Shown here one piece after another: positions 1 to 7,027 of a stretch of 7,118 nt of DNA (within the stretch, counting starts at the first letter, position 1; every line of letters begins with the position of its first letter). Origin of the DNA: Lachnospiraceae bacterium UBA3287 (GTDB taxonomy: Bacteria > Bacillota > Clostridia > Lachnospirales > Lachnospiraceae). The position numbers and the translations under genes were made by a program. The notes beneath the pieces are model-generated. The model was not told the origin of the DNA. It did not search any database and saw nothing but the letters and a program-made list of their open reading frames with translations. Location: assembly GCA_002362155.1 (NCBI GenBank), contig DETN01000004.1, positions 1-7,118 on the forward strand, given 5' to 3'.

Positions 1-782
1 TGTCCGCAGGTCGTCTGATCGGTCTAGGCGGCTGCCTTGCAGGCATCCTGCTGCAGAAGGCTGACTATGCAGGACGTTTCATTCAGGGCGGACAGCCTAT
101 GAACATCTTCCTGGCAGCCATCATCGTTATGCTGGTATGCGCATGCTTCGGTGCTGTCACCGGCTCCTTCATCGCTTTCCTGAGCGTCCCTCCCTTCATT
201 TCCACTCTGGCAATGATGGAGATCGTTTATGGTCTGAACCTGATCGTGACCAACGCTACCCCTCTGGGCGGCTATGTCACAGCCTACACCAACCTGGCTT
301 CCGGCAGATTCCTGATGATCCCCTACCTGGTATGGATCGCTATCCTGATTGCTGCCATTTCCTGGTTCATCTTCAACATGACCCGTCACGGCAAATATAT
401 GTATGCCATCGGTGCAAACCCTCAGGCTGCTGAGGTCGCCGGTGTTCCCGTAAAGCTGACCATGGTCATGATCTATGCAAAGGCAGCAGCCTTCTACGGA
501 CTGGCCGGCTTCATGCTGGGCGCCAAGTCCGGCGGCGCTTCCGTCAACCTGGGCCTCGGCTACGAAATGGAAGCCATCGCGGCATGTACCATCGGCGGCG
601 TTTCCGTTACCGGCGGACGTGGTAAGGTATCTTCCGCCATCGTCGGTGTTGCGGTATTCGAATTCCTGAAAGCCGCTCTGCAGTTCCTGGGCGTCAACGC
701 GAACGCACAGTGGATCGCCCTTGGTATCATCATCTACATCGCCATTTCTCTGGATATCAGAAAATACGTTGCAAAGAAATAA
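1..782 (+). CDS. mglC: Galactose/methyl-galactoside ABC transporter permease MglC, 3' part (5' end outside window)
   Basis: This is the membrane permease subunit of a sugar ABC importer of the ribose/galactose class; it would form the channel working with an MglA ATPase and an MglB binding protein. The reading frame is open from position 3, so the start lies upstream. The 259 visible residues begin SAGRLIGLGG, which aligns with the SAGRQVGLAA segment of E. coli MglC near residue 71, so about 70 N-terminal residues are missing. Other close matches are VPPFISTLAMMEIVYGLN, AIGANPQAAEVAGV and the cytoplasmic-loop motif EAIAACTIGGVSVTGG (E. coli has DAIAACVVGGVSFSGG). Several long hydrophobic segments fit a multi-pass membrane protein. 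It ends with TAA at 780-782, followed by a strong terminator, so it is probably the last transporter gene of the upstream operon. Four of its six Arg codons are CGT, unlike the genes downstream, which suggests high expression. The family assignment is firm; galactose as substrate is inferred from homology. Confidence 0.93.
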   Translation, partial: SAGRLIGLGGCLAGILLQKADYAGRFIQGGQPMNIFLAAIIVMLVCACFGAVTGSFIAFLSVPPFISTLAMMEIVYGLNLIVTNATPLGGYVTAYTNLASGRFLMIPYLVWIAILIAAISWFIFNMTRHGKYMYAIGANPQAAEVAGVPVKLTMVMIYAKAAAFYGLAGFMLGAKSGGASVNLGLGYEMEAIAACTIGGVSVTGGRGKVSSAIVGVAVFEFLKAALQFLGVNANAQWIALGIIIYIAISLDIRKYVAKK

Positions 783-801
783 GTCTAAGAGGACTGATCG
801 T

Positions 802-831
802 AGCGGCCGGGCCCACCCCGGCCGCTTTTTT
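802..831 (+). terminator. Rho-independent terminator after mglC
   Basis: A perfect 10-bp GC-rich stem (802-811 AGCGGCCGGG paired with 817-826 CCCGGCCGCT) closes a 5-nt loop and runs into six T residues (826-831). This is a textbook intrinsic terminator, 20 bases after the mglC stop. Only 17 bases separate the T run from the next start codon. Confidence 0.93.
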
Positions 832-848
832 AAAGCAGGAGCTGTTAC

Positions 849-2456
849 ATGAATAAGTATTCCGTCCTCATGGTGGATGACGAGCAGGAAGTCATCGAAG
901 TCATCATGCGAAAACTGAACTGGGAAGAGCTGGGCTTTACCGTCTGCGGCTCCGCCTCCAACGGGGCGGAGGCCCTGGAAATGGCGGAGGAGCTGCAGCC
1001 CGATGTGGTCATGACGGACATCAAGATGCCCTACATGGACGGACTGGAGCTGTCCAGGCATCTTAAGAGCCTCTTTCCCGACATCCGGATCATCATCTTT
1101 TCCGGCTTCGACGAATTCGAGTATGCCAAGGAGGCCATCCGCCTGGAGGCGGAGGAGTATCTTTTAAAGCCCATCGACTCCGCGGAGGTCCGGCGGGTCT
1201 TCGAAAAGGTCCATAAGCGCCTGGACGAGGACCGGGACAGACGAAGCTCCGTGGAACGCCTGGAGGAATACTATCAGAACAGCCTGCCCCTTCTCCGGGA
1301 GAATTTCTTCATGTCCCTGATGGAGGGCCATATACCGGAGGAAAAGCTGAAGGACTTCCAGGAGGACTATCATCTGAAGCTGGATGGTCCGGTCTACGTG
1401 GTATCCATCGTCCATGTGTCCGCATCCGAAATACCCGAGGGCCTGAATCCCAGGCTGATGCACTTTTCCGTGCGGGAACTGGCCCGGGACTATTTTGAGG
1501 ACAGGTGGCGCAGCTATGTCTTTTCCTACCGGGGGAACATTCTGGTCCTGTCCCAGCTTTCCTCCCAGGAGGAGATCTCGGCCTATACCGATGACTGCGA
1601 CCGCTTCTGCCGCCTGGCCAGGCGTTCCTGCAAGGCCCTGACCACGGTGGGCATCAGCAGGACCACCACCCAGATCCGGGAGATCTCTTCGGTCTACGAC
1701 GGAGCCAGGGAGGCGGTCTCCTACAGGGTCATCTACGGCACCGGCAAGGCCATCAACATTCAGGAGATCGCTCCCGAGAGCGATACCAGCGAGACCCAGT
1801 TCGAGGAGATCCTGCAGGGCCTGTTCAAGCAGATCCGGATGGGCAACGAAGAACTGCTGAAAGAACAGATCGGCCGTCTGACCGCCTGGATCGGCCGCTC
1901 CGGCCTGGGGATCCGGGAATACCGCCTGGTCCTGATGGACCTGGTCACGGGCTTCTACCGCTTCTGCACAGGCAGCGAGATCGACATAGAGAGGGTCAGC
2001 CCGGAGCATGAGGATATCTATACCTACCTTCTGCAGATGGACTCTGCGGAAGATATAGGCCAGTGGCTTTACGAGATCTCGGAGCGGGCCCTTGCCATCC
2101 TCAGGGACCAGCGTCTGACCAAGACCCAGTCCTTTGTGACCCAGGCCCTGGAATTCGTCAGGGACCACTACAGTGATTCGGACCTGGACCTGGAGATGGT
2201 CTGTTCCTCCCTGGGCGTCAGCGCCGCCTATTTTTCCACGGTCTTCAAAAAGGAGACAGGATCCACCTTCATCAGCTACCTGACGGACTACCGGATGAAG
2301 GAGGCCATCCGCCTCATGGATGAGGAAGACGAGAAGACCTATATCACGGCGGAGAAGGTGGGCTATGCGGATCCCAACTACTTCAGCTATGTATTTAAGA
2401 AGAAATTCGGTATGTCACCTACCAGGTACAGGAAAACAAAGGACAGCAAATCGTGA
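849..2456 (+). CDS. AraC-family two-component response regulator (YesN type)
   Basis: This is a 535-residue cytoplasmic DNA-binding response regulator. Residues 1-125 are a receiver domain with the acidic pair D10/D11, phospho-acceptor D57 (in VVMTDIKMP), S85 at the Thr/Ser switch position and K107 in LLKP. The middle (about 150-420) is a linker; its GISRTTTQIREISSVYDGAREA stretch resembles the degenerate GGDEF-like domain found in YesN and CdaR-type regulators. Residues 430-530 hold two AraC-type helix-turn-helix motifs: LEMVCSSLGVSAAYFSTVFK (448-467) and a second ending in VGYADPNYFSYVFKKKFGMS and PTRYR. The ATG at 849 has AGGAG at 837-841, 7 nt upstream. The next gene's GTG overlaps its stop by 4 nt, so it is translationally coupled to the kinase. 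By family it would be phosphorylated by that kinase and activate sugar-related genes; its targets cannot be seen here, though the mgl operon is the obvious candidate. Confidence 0.93.
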   Translation: MNKYSVLMVDDEQEVIEVIMRKLNWEELGFTVCGSASNGAEALEMAEELQPDVVMTDIKMPYMDGLELSRHLKSLFPDIRIIIFSGFDEFEYAKEAIRLEAEEYLLKPIDSAEVRRVFEKVHKRLDEDRDRRSSVERLEEYYQNSLPLLRENFFMSLMEGHIPEEKLKDFQEDYHLKLDGPVYVVSIVHVSASEIPEGLNPRLMHFSVRELARDYFEDRWRSYVFSYRGNILVLSQLSSQEEISAYTDDCDRFCRLARRSCKALTTVGISRTTTQIREISSVYDGAREAVSYRVIYGTGKAINIQEIAPESDTSETQFEEILQGLFKQIRMGNEELLKEQIGRLTAWIGRSGLGIREYRLVLMDLVTGFYRFCTGSEIDIERVSPEHEDIYTYLLQMDSAEDIGQWLYEISERALAILRDQRLTKTQSFVTQALEFVRDHYSDSDLDLEMVCSSLGVSAAYFSTVFKKETGSTFISYLTDYRMKEAIRLMDEEDEKTYITAEKVGYADPNYFSYVFKKKFGMSPTRYRKTKDSKS

Positions 2457-4315
2457 AGGATAGAATCGGAAGGGATCTGGAAAAGATCAGAAAACGGCTG
2501 AAGATAGGAAGCGCTGGCATACAGATGTCCATAACCCTGTCCTTTTCTTTGATCGCAGGGATCGGCATGGTCCTTCTGGGGATCATTCTGTACAGCCAGT
2601 TCTCTGTCAGGAGCCAGGCCGTGACCACGGAAAATGCCGGCCAGTTCCTGGCCCAGACCAAGCGGTCCACCGAGGACTACCTGCGGAGCATGCGGCGGAT
2701 CTCGGACGCCCTCTATTACTCCTGCATCAAGAACAAGGATCTGGAGACAGACTCCCTGGATCCGGAATTCAGCCTCCTCTACGAGGCCTACAGGGACGAC
2801 CTGGTCAGCATCGCCCTCTATACAGAGGACGGAGACCTGGTCAGCGCTGTCCCGGTCTCCGCCGGACGGGAGGGAGTGGACGTAACGGACCAGTCCTGGT
2901 TCACGGACGCCCTGGGTACGGTGGAAAACCTGCACTTTTCCCTGCCCCACGTCCAGAATCTCTTCGATGAGACCCCGGGACGCTACCACTGGGTCATTTC
3001 CATGAGCCAGGCGGTGGAGCTGAGCCGCAGAGGGCTTCCCGAGCAGGGAGTCCTGCTGGTGGACATGAACTTCTCGGGCATCAAGCAGCTGCTGGAGAAG
3101 GCCAATCCGGACAATACCTCGGAATATATCTACCTCTGCAGCAGCAGGGGGGATATCATCTATCATCCCCGCATGAGCCTGATCAACGCGGGCCTGTATT
3201 CCGAAGACAACCTGACCGCCGCCGGCAGGACCGACGGCACCTACATGGATTTCTTTGAAGGGACCAACCGGACCACCATCGTAAAGACCGTCAGCTATAC
3301 CGGATGGAAGCTGGTCAGCGTGATCCCTCATAAGAGCTACAGCATGGGCATGGGCAAAAGTCCCTATTTCGTGGTTCTGGTCCTCTCCTTTGCTCTCCTT
3401 GGCATTCTTCTGGTCAACCAGATCGTATCCGGAAATATCGTAAGCCCCCTTCTGAAGCTGGACGATTCCGTAAAGGATCTGGAGAACGGCAACTTAAGTC
3501 CGGAGATCTATATCGGAGGCCCCCAGGAGGTGGAACACCTGGGCAGGACCCTGAAGACCTCCGTCCAGAAGATCAACGAGCTGATGGAGGATGTGCTTAC
3601 GGAGCAGGAGCAGAAGAGACGGAGCGAGCTGGACGCCCTCCAGTCCCAGATCAACCCCCATTTCCTCTACAATACCCTGGACTCGGTGGTCTGGATGATC
3701 GAGGGTGGCCATGACGAGGGCGCCGTATATATGATCCGCCAGCTGGCCAGCCTCCTTCGGATCAGTATCAGCCACGGCCGGACCATCATCCCCATCCGGG
3801 ACGAGATTCGCCACGCCCAGTCCTATATGAATATCCAGCAGATCCGCTACAAGAACAGCTTTACGGTCACCTTCGACATCCCGGAGGAGATCATGGATCT
3901 GTGCACCGTCAAGCTGATCCTCCAGCCCATCCTGGAGAATGCCATTTATTACGGCGTCCAGTCCATGGACGGGGACGGAGAGATCCTGGTGCGGGGAAGC
4001 AGAGAGGGAGACGATGTCTTTCTTGACGTAACGGACAACGGCCTGGGCATGCCGGAAGAGAGAGTAAGGGAACTGCTCTCCGGCAGAGAGCCGGACATGG
4101 AGGAGAACGCCTCCCGGCACGGAAACGGCGTGGGCCTTAACAACGTCCATTCCAGGATCAGGCTCCGCTTCGGGGCCGCCTACGGCCTTGTCATCGAGTC
4201 CGAGCCGGACGAGGGGACCACGGTCAGGATCCATCTGCCGGCCATCCCTTATCAGAACGATCTTGAGACCATGCTGGACGGCAGGAAGGGAGGCGGCAGT
4301 GAAAAGAAAAGGTGA
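2453..4315 (+). CDS. YesM-type sensor histidine kinase (LytS/YesM-like His_kinase domain) with extracellular Cache-like domain
   Basis: This 620-residue membrane kinase should autophosphorylate and pass phosphate to the AraC-type regulator encoded just upstream. Its order is: a short basic cytoplasmic N-terminus; TM1 at about 25-48; an extracellular region of about 255 residues (49-303) with features of a double Cache domain, such as VTDQSWFTDAL at 144-154 and IIYHPR at 235-240; TM2 at about 304-326; a HAMP linker (about 327-380); then the kinase core. The phospho-acceptor motif QSQINPHFLYNTLD places the histidine at H403. The ATPase part has the N box QPILENAIYYG (N496), DNGLGM (528-533) and the glycine-rich HGNGVGLNN (556-564), so it looks catalytically intact. 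The start is GTG at 2453, within a GTGA overlap with the previous stop and with AAAGGA at 2438-2443. The C-terminal end overlaps the start of the next gene. Its ligand is unknown; the adjacent binding-protein genes suggest that bound sugar is the signal. Confidence 0.93.
   Translation: MKDRIGRDLEKIRKRLKIGSAGIQMSITLSFSLIAGIGMVLLGIILYSQFSVRSQAVTTENAGQFLAQTKRSTEDYLRSMRRISDALYYSCIKNKDLETDSLDPEFSLLYEAYRDDLVSIALYTEDGDLVSAVPVSAGREGVDVTDQSWFTDALGTVENLHFSLPHVQNLFDETPGRYHWVISMSQAVELSRRGLPEQGVLLVDMNFSGIKQLLEKANPDNTSEYIYLCSSRGDIIYHPRMSLINAGLYSEDNLTAAGRTDGTYMDFFEGTNRTTIVKTVSYTGWKLVSVIPHKSYSMGMGKSPYFVVLVLSFALLGILLVNQIVSGNIVSPLLKLDDSVKDLENGNLSPEIYIGGPQEVEHLGRTLKTSVQKINELMEDVLTEQEQKRRSELDALQSQINPHFLYNTLDSVVWMIEGGHDEGAVYMIRQLASLLRISISHGRTIIPIRDEIRHAQSYMNIQQIRYKNSFTVTFDIPEEIMDLCTVKLILQPILENAIYYGVQSMDGDGEILVRGSREGDDVFLDVTDNGLGMPEERVRELLSGREPDMEENASRHGNGVGLNNVHSRIRLRFGAAYGLVIESEPDEGTTVRIHLPAIPYQNDLETMLDGRKGGGSEKKR
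4286..4301 (+). promoter_or_regulatory. Shine-Dalgarno site supporting a GTG start for the anchored binding-protein-like gene
   Basis: AAGGGAGG at 4286-4293 lies 5 nt before GTG at 4299-4301, inside the end of the kinase gene. A competing start, ATG at 4320, has AGGTGA at 4310-4315 only 4 nt upstream. The stronger match and near-usual spacing favour GTG, but both may be used. Confidence 0.6.
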
Positions 4316-5273
4316 TTTTATGAGGGGGCCCTGGATGGCGGCTGCCATCGTGGTCTTTCTGGCCGCGGCCATCCTCTGGTCTGCGGTGAACCTGCTGAAG
4401 GAAGAGGAGAAAAAGCCCATGTACCGGGTCTCCGTGGTGGTGGAGGACAGCGGGAGCGAAAGATGGACCGCCTTCCGCCTGGGCATCGACCAGGCAGCCA
4501 GGGAATACGGCATGGACGTGACCTTTGCGGCCACGGGAAGCTTTGAAGAGACAGAGGACCAGAAGAACCTGATCGGCCAGGAGGTCCAGTCCGGGACCCA
4601 GGCCCTGATCCTGTCGGTCTTTGATTCGGAGGAGGCAGGAAGCCTCCTGGAGGGGATCTCCTCCGGCATTCCCGTGATCCTGGCGGAAACGGACGCCATC
4701 CGGCCGGAAGGACCGGAGACGGCGGCCGTGGCCCTGCCCGGCAGAGAAATGGGGCGGGCCCTGGGAGATATGCTTCTGAAGGCGGGCGTGGATGAGCCCT
4801 CGGTGGCCGTCCTTGCAAGGAGCCGGGAAAGATATCTGGAAATGGAAATGCTGGAGGGCCTGACGGAGACCGTAAGGGCGGCGGGCGGAAGTCTTCTGGT
4901 CCTGAAAGAGGGAGAGGCGGATCCGGATGTCCTCCTGTCCAGAGCCAGGACCCAGGATCTGATCGCTGTGCTGGACGACAGTCTTTTAGTCACTGCGGCG
5001 GCCCTGATGGAGGAAAAAGGCCTGAAAAAGGGAAAGCTTTACGGCGTGGGCTGCAGCCCCTCCGCGGTCACGGCCCTGGACAAAGGGATCATCAGCGGCA
5101 TGGTCATTCCCAACGATTTTACCATGGGATATCAGAGCATGGCCCAGCTGGCCGGCTATATGGCCAAAGACCTGCCCGCCCTGTCGGACATTCAGGTGGG
5201 GTATACGCCGGTAAAAACAGAAGATGTACACGACCCCGACGTGGAAAAGCTGCTTTTCCCGCTGGTACAGTAA
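4299..5273 (+). CDS. Membrane-anchored periplasmic-binding-protein-like protein (RbsB/TorT-like fold), putative sensor accessory
   Basis: From the GTG at 4299 the product is 324 residues. The N-terminus is basic (starts KRKGDFMR), followed by one hydrophobic segment at about 12-33 and a charged KEEEKK stretch. No lipobox cysteine or convincing signal-peptidase I site is seen, so the protein is likely held in the membrane by this segment with its bulk outside. Residues 42-310 look like a type I periplasmic binding protein: a first strand YRVSVVVEDSGSERWTAF, a helix GIDQAAREYG, QALILSVFD and GIPVILAETDA. Positions that usually contact sugar are altered: the usual asparagine-rich NND-type motif is LDDS (225-228), and the GID-type motif is GVGCSPS (249-255). 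It may therefore bind another ligand, or none, and act as a partner for the kinase or for the lipoprotein encoded next. It overlaps the kinase gene by 17 nt and precedes the lipoprotein gene by 16 nt. The fold is fairly certain, the role is inference. An ATG at 4320 would shorten it by seven residues. Confidence 0.8.
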   Translation: MKRKGDFMRGPWMAAAIVVFLAAAILWSAVNLLKEEEKKPMYRVSVVVEDSGSERWTAFRLGIDQAAREYGMDVTFAATGSFEETEDQKNLIGQEVQSGTQALILSVFDSEEAGSLLEGISSGIPVILAETDAIRPEGPETAAVALPGREMGRALGDMLLKAGVDEPSVAVLARSRERYLEMEMLEGLTETVRAAGGSLLVLKEGEADPDVLLSRARTQDLIAVLDDSLLVTAAALMEEKGLKKGKLYGVGCSPSAVTALDKGIISGMVIPNDFTMGYQSMAQLAGYMAKDLPALSDIQVGYTPVKTEDVHDPDVEKLLFPLVQ

Positions 5274-5289
5274 AAAGGGGGAGACCCTT

Positions 5290-6333
5290 ATGAAAAGATG
5301 CAGAAGATACGTATGCCTGGCCGCCCTTACGGCCCTGGTCCTGATTTTCCTCTCCGCCTGCGGAAAAAAGCAGGGCACGGGAGATATCCGTATAGGCGTT
5401 GCCGTATATGACGAGTACGATACCTTTGTTTCGGAGCTGACGGAGGCTTTCCTTGCGGATGTGGCCGAAGTCAATGCAGTGGGAACGAATGCCCCGGTCA
5501 GTGTGGTCCGCTATAACGCCGCCCAGAGCCAGATCACCCAGAACGAGCAGGTGGAGCAGATGATCTCCAAGGGCTGCAGCGTGATCTGCGTCAATCTGGT
5601 GGACAGAACGGACCCCTCCATGATCATCGAAATGGCCCGAGAGGCAGACGTCCCCGTCATCTTTTTCAACCGGGAGCTGGTGGAGGAAGACCTGATGAGC
5701 TGGAACCGGCTCTACTACGTGGGGGCGGACGCCTTTGAATCCGGCCGGATCCAGGGCAGGACCGCAGCGGCCTATATAAAGGAGCATCCGGAGACCGACC
5801 GGAACGGGGACGGTGTCATCCAGTACGTGGTGCTGGAAGGGGAAGCCGGCCACCAGGACGCCATCGTCAGGAGCGAGACCTCCGTGGACGCCCTGATCGA
5901 AGAGGGCATCCAGATCGAAAAGCTGGAATCCGCCATCGCCAACTGGAACAGAGCCCAGGCCCGGAACCGTATGGAGCAGATGATCGAGACCTACGGAGAG
6001 GGCGTGGAACTGGTCCTGGCCAACAACGACGACATGGCCCTGGGGGCGGCGGACGCCTGTGACAGCAGGGAGATCCCCGAGGAGGAGAGGCCTGCCATCA
6101 TAGGGATCGACGGGACAAAAGTCGGTCTGGAAGGGGTCAGGAATGGAAAACTGATCGGAACTGTGTATAATGATAAGGAAGGCCAGGCCAGAGCCATGCT
6201 GCAGCTGGCCCTGGCCGCGGCCACCGGAGAGGGGATGGAGGATCTGCCGCTTACGGACGGAAAGTATATCCGCCTTCCCTATTCGGAGATCACTTTGGAC
6301 AACATCAGCCGGCTCGGGGAAGAGGCTCCCTGA
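5290..6333 (+). CDS. mglB: MglB-like galactose/glucose-binding lipoprotein
   Basis: This 347-residue exported protein has a lipoprotein signal: a basic start (MKRCRRY), a hydrophobic core and the lipobox LSAC with Cys24 as the lipid anchor. The rest aligns along its length with E. coli MglB. The residues known to hold D-glucose/D-galactose there all have counterparts: D44 and F46 (E. coli D14, F16), N127 in FFNRE (N91), H188, D190 and R194 in GHQDAIVR (H152, D154, R158), W219 (W183), N246 in ANND (N211), D274 (D236) and N294 (N256). The calcium loop DRNGDGVIQ (170-178) is kept, as is E240 matching E. coli E205. The ATG at 5290 is preferred over the longer open frame because AGGGGGAG at 5276-5283 sits 6 nt upstream and the signal peptide begins there. 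It sits downstream of a sensor kinase pair rather than before mglA, so it may serve the transporter, the sensor, or both. The symbol reflects family membership and does not mean it is the only MglB in this genome. Confidence 0.9.
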   Translation: MKRCRRYVCLAALTALVLIFLSACGKKQGTGDIRIGVAVYDEYDTFVSELTEAFLADVAEVNAVGTNAPVSVVRYNAAQSQITQNEQVEQMISKGCSVICVNLVDRTDPSMIIEMAREADVPVIFFNRELVEEDLMSWNRLYYVGADAFESGRIQGRTAAAYIKEHPETDRNGDGVIQYVVLEGEAGHQDAIVRSETSVDALIEEGIQIEKLESAIANWNRAQARNRMEQMIETYGEGVELVLANNDDMALGAADACDSREIPEEERPAIIGIDGTKVGLEGVRNGKLIGTVYNDKEGQARAMLQLALAAATGEGMEDLPLTDGKYIRLPYSEITLDNISRLGEEAP

Positions 6334-6341
6334 GCAGAATG

Positions 6342-6353
6342 AGAGGAAGCATG
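6342..6353 (+). promoter_or_regulatory. Shine-Dalgarno site supporting ATG 6351 for the last gene
   Basis: AGAGGA at 6342-6347 precedes ATG at 6351-6353 by 3 nt (4 nt from GAGG), which is short but usable. The in-frame ATG at 6339 has only AGAGG at 6321-6325, 13 nt away, too far to be typical. The choice changes the protein by four residues. Confidence 0.45.
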
Positions 6354-6953
6354 TATCCGGAAATCGAATCCTGGAAAGAATTTTATGAAGAGCTGGACCC
6401 CGACAAGAGGAAGGCTCTCTATGAGGAAGGCCTGAAGAAACTGGAGGACGATGGGGCAAACGCCCTGCGGGGAGAACTTCTTGATCTGCGCTATACGGAC
6501 CCCAGGGACCCCAAGCACAGGGTGGACAACTTCCTCTGGCAGATGGTGATCCTGCCGGGGTTCCTCAGACCCATCTATTTCATTAAGGCCGTGGGAGAGC
6601 GGGAGATCAGAGGCATTATCCGGGACCTGGGCCTTTCGGGAGCCGGGGACTGGGACGAAGCAAAGCGCCACGCCGCCTACTGGGAATACAGAAACGCCGC
6701 GGACCGCTACCTTTCCACCTGCACAGGGCCGGGCTATGCCAAGAAGCTCTTCGGCATGATGGCTTCCAGCGACGAGGAGAAGCTGGCAAGGACCGCCAGG
6801 GATCTCTACAGCATGGCCGTCACCGTACCCGAAAAGTACGGAAGGCAGAAAGAGCTGGAGCTTTTCACCTCGGCCCTGAAGGACGCCTTTATCACTTCCT
6901 CCTCCGATGCGGAAAGAGCCTGGAATACGGTCCGGTATATGAAGAAAAAATAA
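6351..6953 (+). CDS. Uncharacterised small cytosolic protein, last gene of the operon
   Basis: The product is 200 residues from ATG 6351 (204 from ATG 6339). I do not recognise a function. From memory, similar Lachnospiraceae proteins may be catalogued as DUF6553, but this is unverified. It has no signal peptide or clear membrane helix; one hydrophobic stretch (FLWQMVILPG, 61-70) is short and follows a charged region with TDPRDPKHRVDN (49-60). The rest is charged and predicted by eye to be mostly helical, for example WKEFYEELDPDKRKALYEEG near the start and DEEKLARTARDLYSMA at 141-156. It ends in a basic MKKK tail. It has a single cysteine and no metal- or nucleotide-binding motif that I can see. 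It starts 17 nt after the lipoprotein gene with no terminator between, and a strong terminator follows, so it is co-transcribed with the sensor genes. Codon use matches its neighbours. Confidence 0.85.
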   Translation: MYPEIESWKEFYEELDPDKRKALYEEGLKKLEDDGANALRGELLDLRYTDPRDPKHRVDNFLWQMVILPGFLRPIYFIKAVGEREIRGIIRDLGLSGAGDWDEAKRHAAYWEYRNAADRYLSTCTGPGYAKKLFGMMASSDEEKLARTARDLYSMAVTVPEKYGRQKELELFTSALKDAFITSSSDAERAWNTVRYMKKK

Positions 6954-6961
6954 GATGATCC

Positions 6962-6990
6962 TAAGGAAAGGTTTATGCGGACTTTCCTTA
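6962..6990 (+). repeat. Perfect 9-bp inverted repeat between the last gene and the terminator
   Basis: TAAGGAAAG at 6962-6970 is the exact reverse complement of CTTTCCTTA at 6982-6990, with an 11-nt spacer. It begins 8 nt after the stop codon and is followed 5 nt later by the terminator stem. It could be an RNA hairpin that protects the transcript end or a protein-binding site. No T run follows it, so it is not itself a terminator. Confidence 0.7.
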
Positions 6991-6995
6991 TGCTG

Positions 6996-7027
6996 AAGGG
7001 GCTCCGGTCTTCCGGAGCCCCTTTTTT
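6996..7027 (+). terminator. Rho-independent terminator at the end of the sensor operon
   Basis: A perfect stem (6998-7007 GGGGCTCCGG with 7012-7021 CCGGAGCCCC, extended by AA/TT pairs) closes a TCTT tetraloop and continues into six T residues (7022-7027). This marks the end of the five-gene run on the + strand. Confidence 0.94.

Noticed and set aside
4188..4298. N-terminal extension of the anchored protein to ATG 4188
   Set aside because: It lies wholly inside the kinase gene, its translation is an Arg/Ser/Pro-rich shadow, and a much better ribosome site precedes GTG 4299.
5224..5289. N-terminal extension of the MglB-like protein to ATG 5224
   Set aside because: It would bury the lipoprotein signal peptide behind 22 extra residues and overlap the previous gene. 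ATG 5290 has a strong ribosome site and begins the signal peptide directly.
5119..6459. 446-codon open frame on the minus strand
   Set aside because: It is antisense to the well-supported MglB-like gene and the ends of its neighbours, has no recognisable domain, and its translation looks like a GC-rich shadow. The same applies to the minus-strand frames at 24-1061, 1164-2168, 2387-3331 and 3494-4993.
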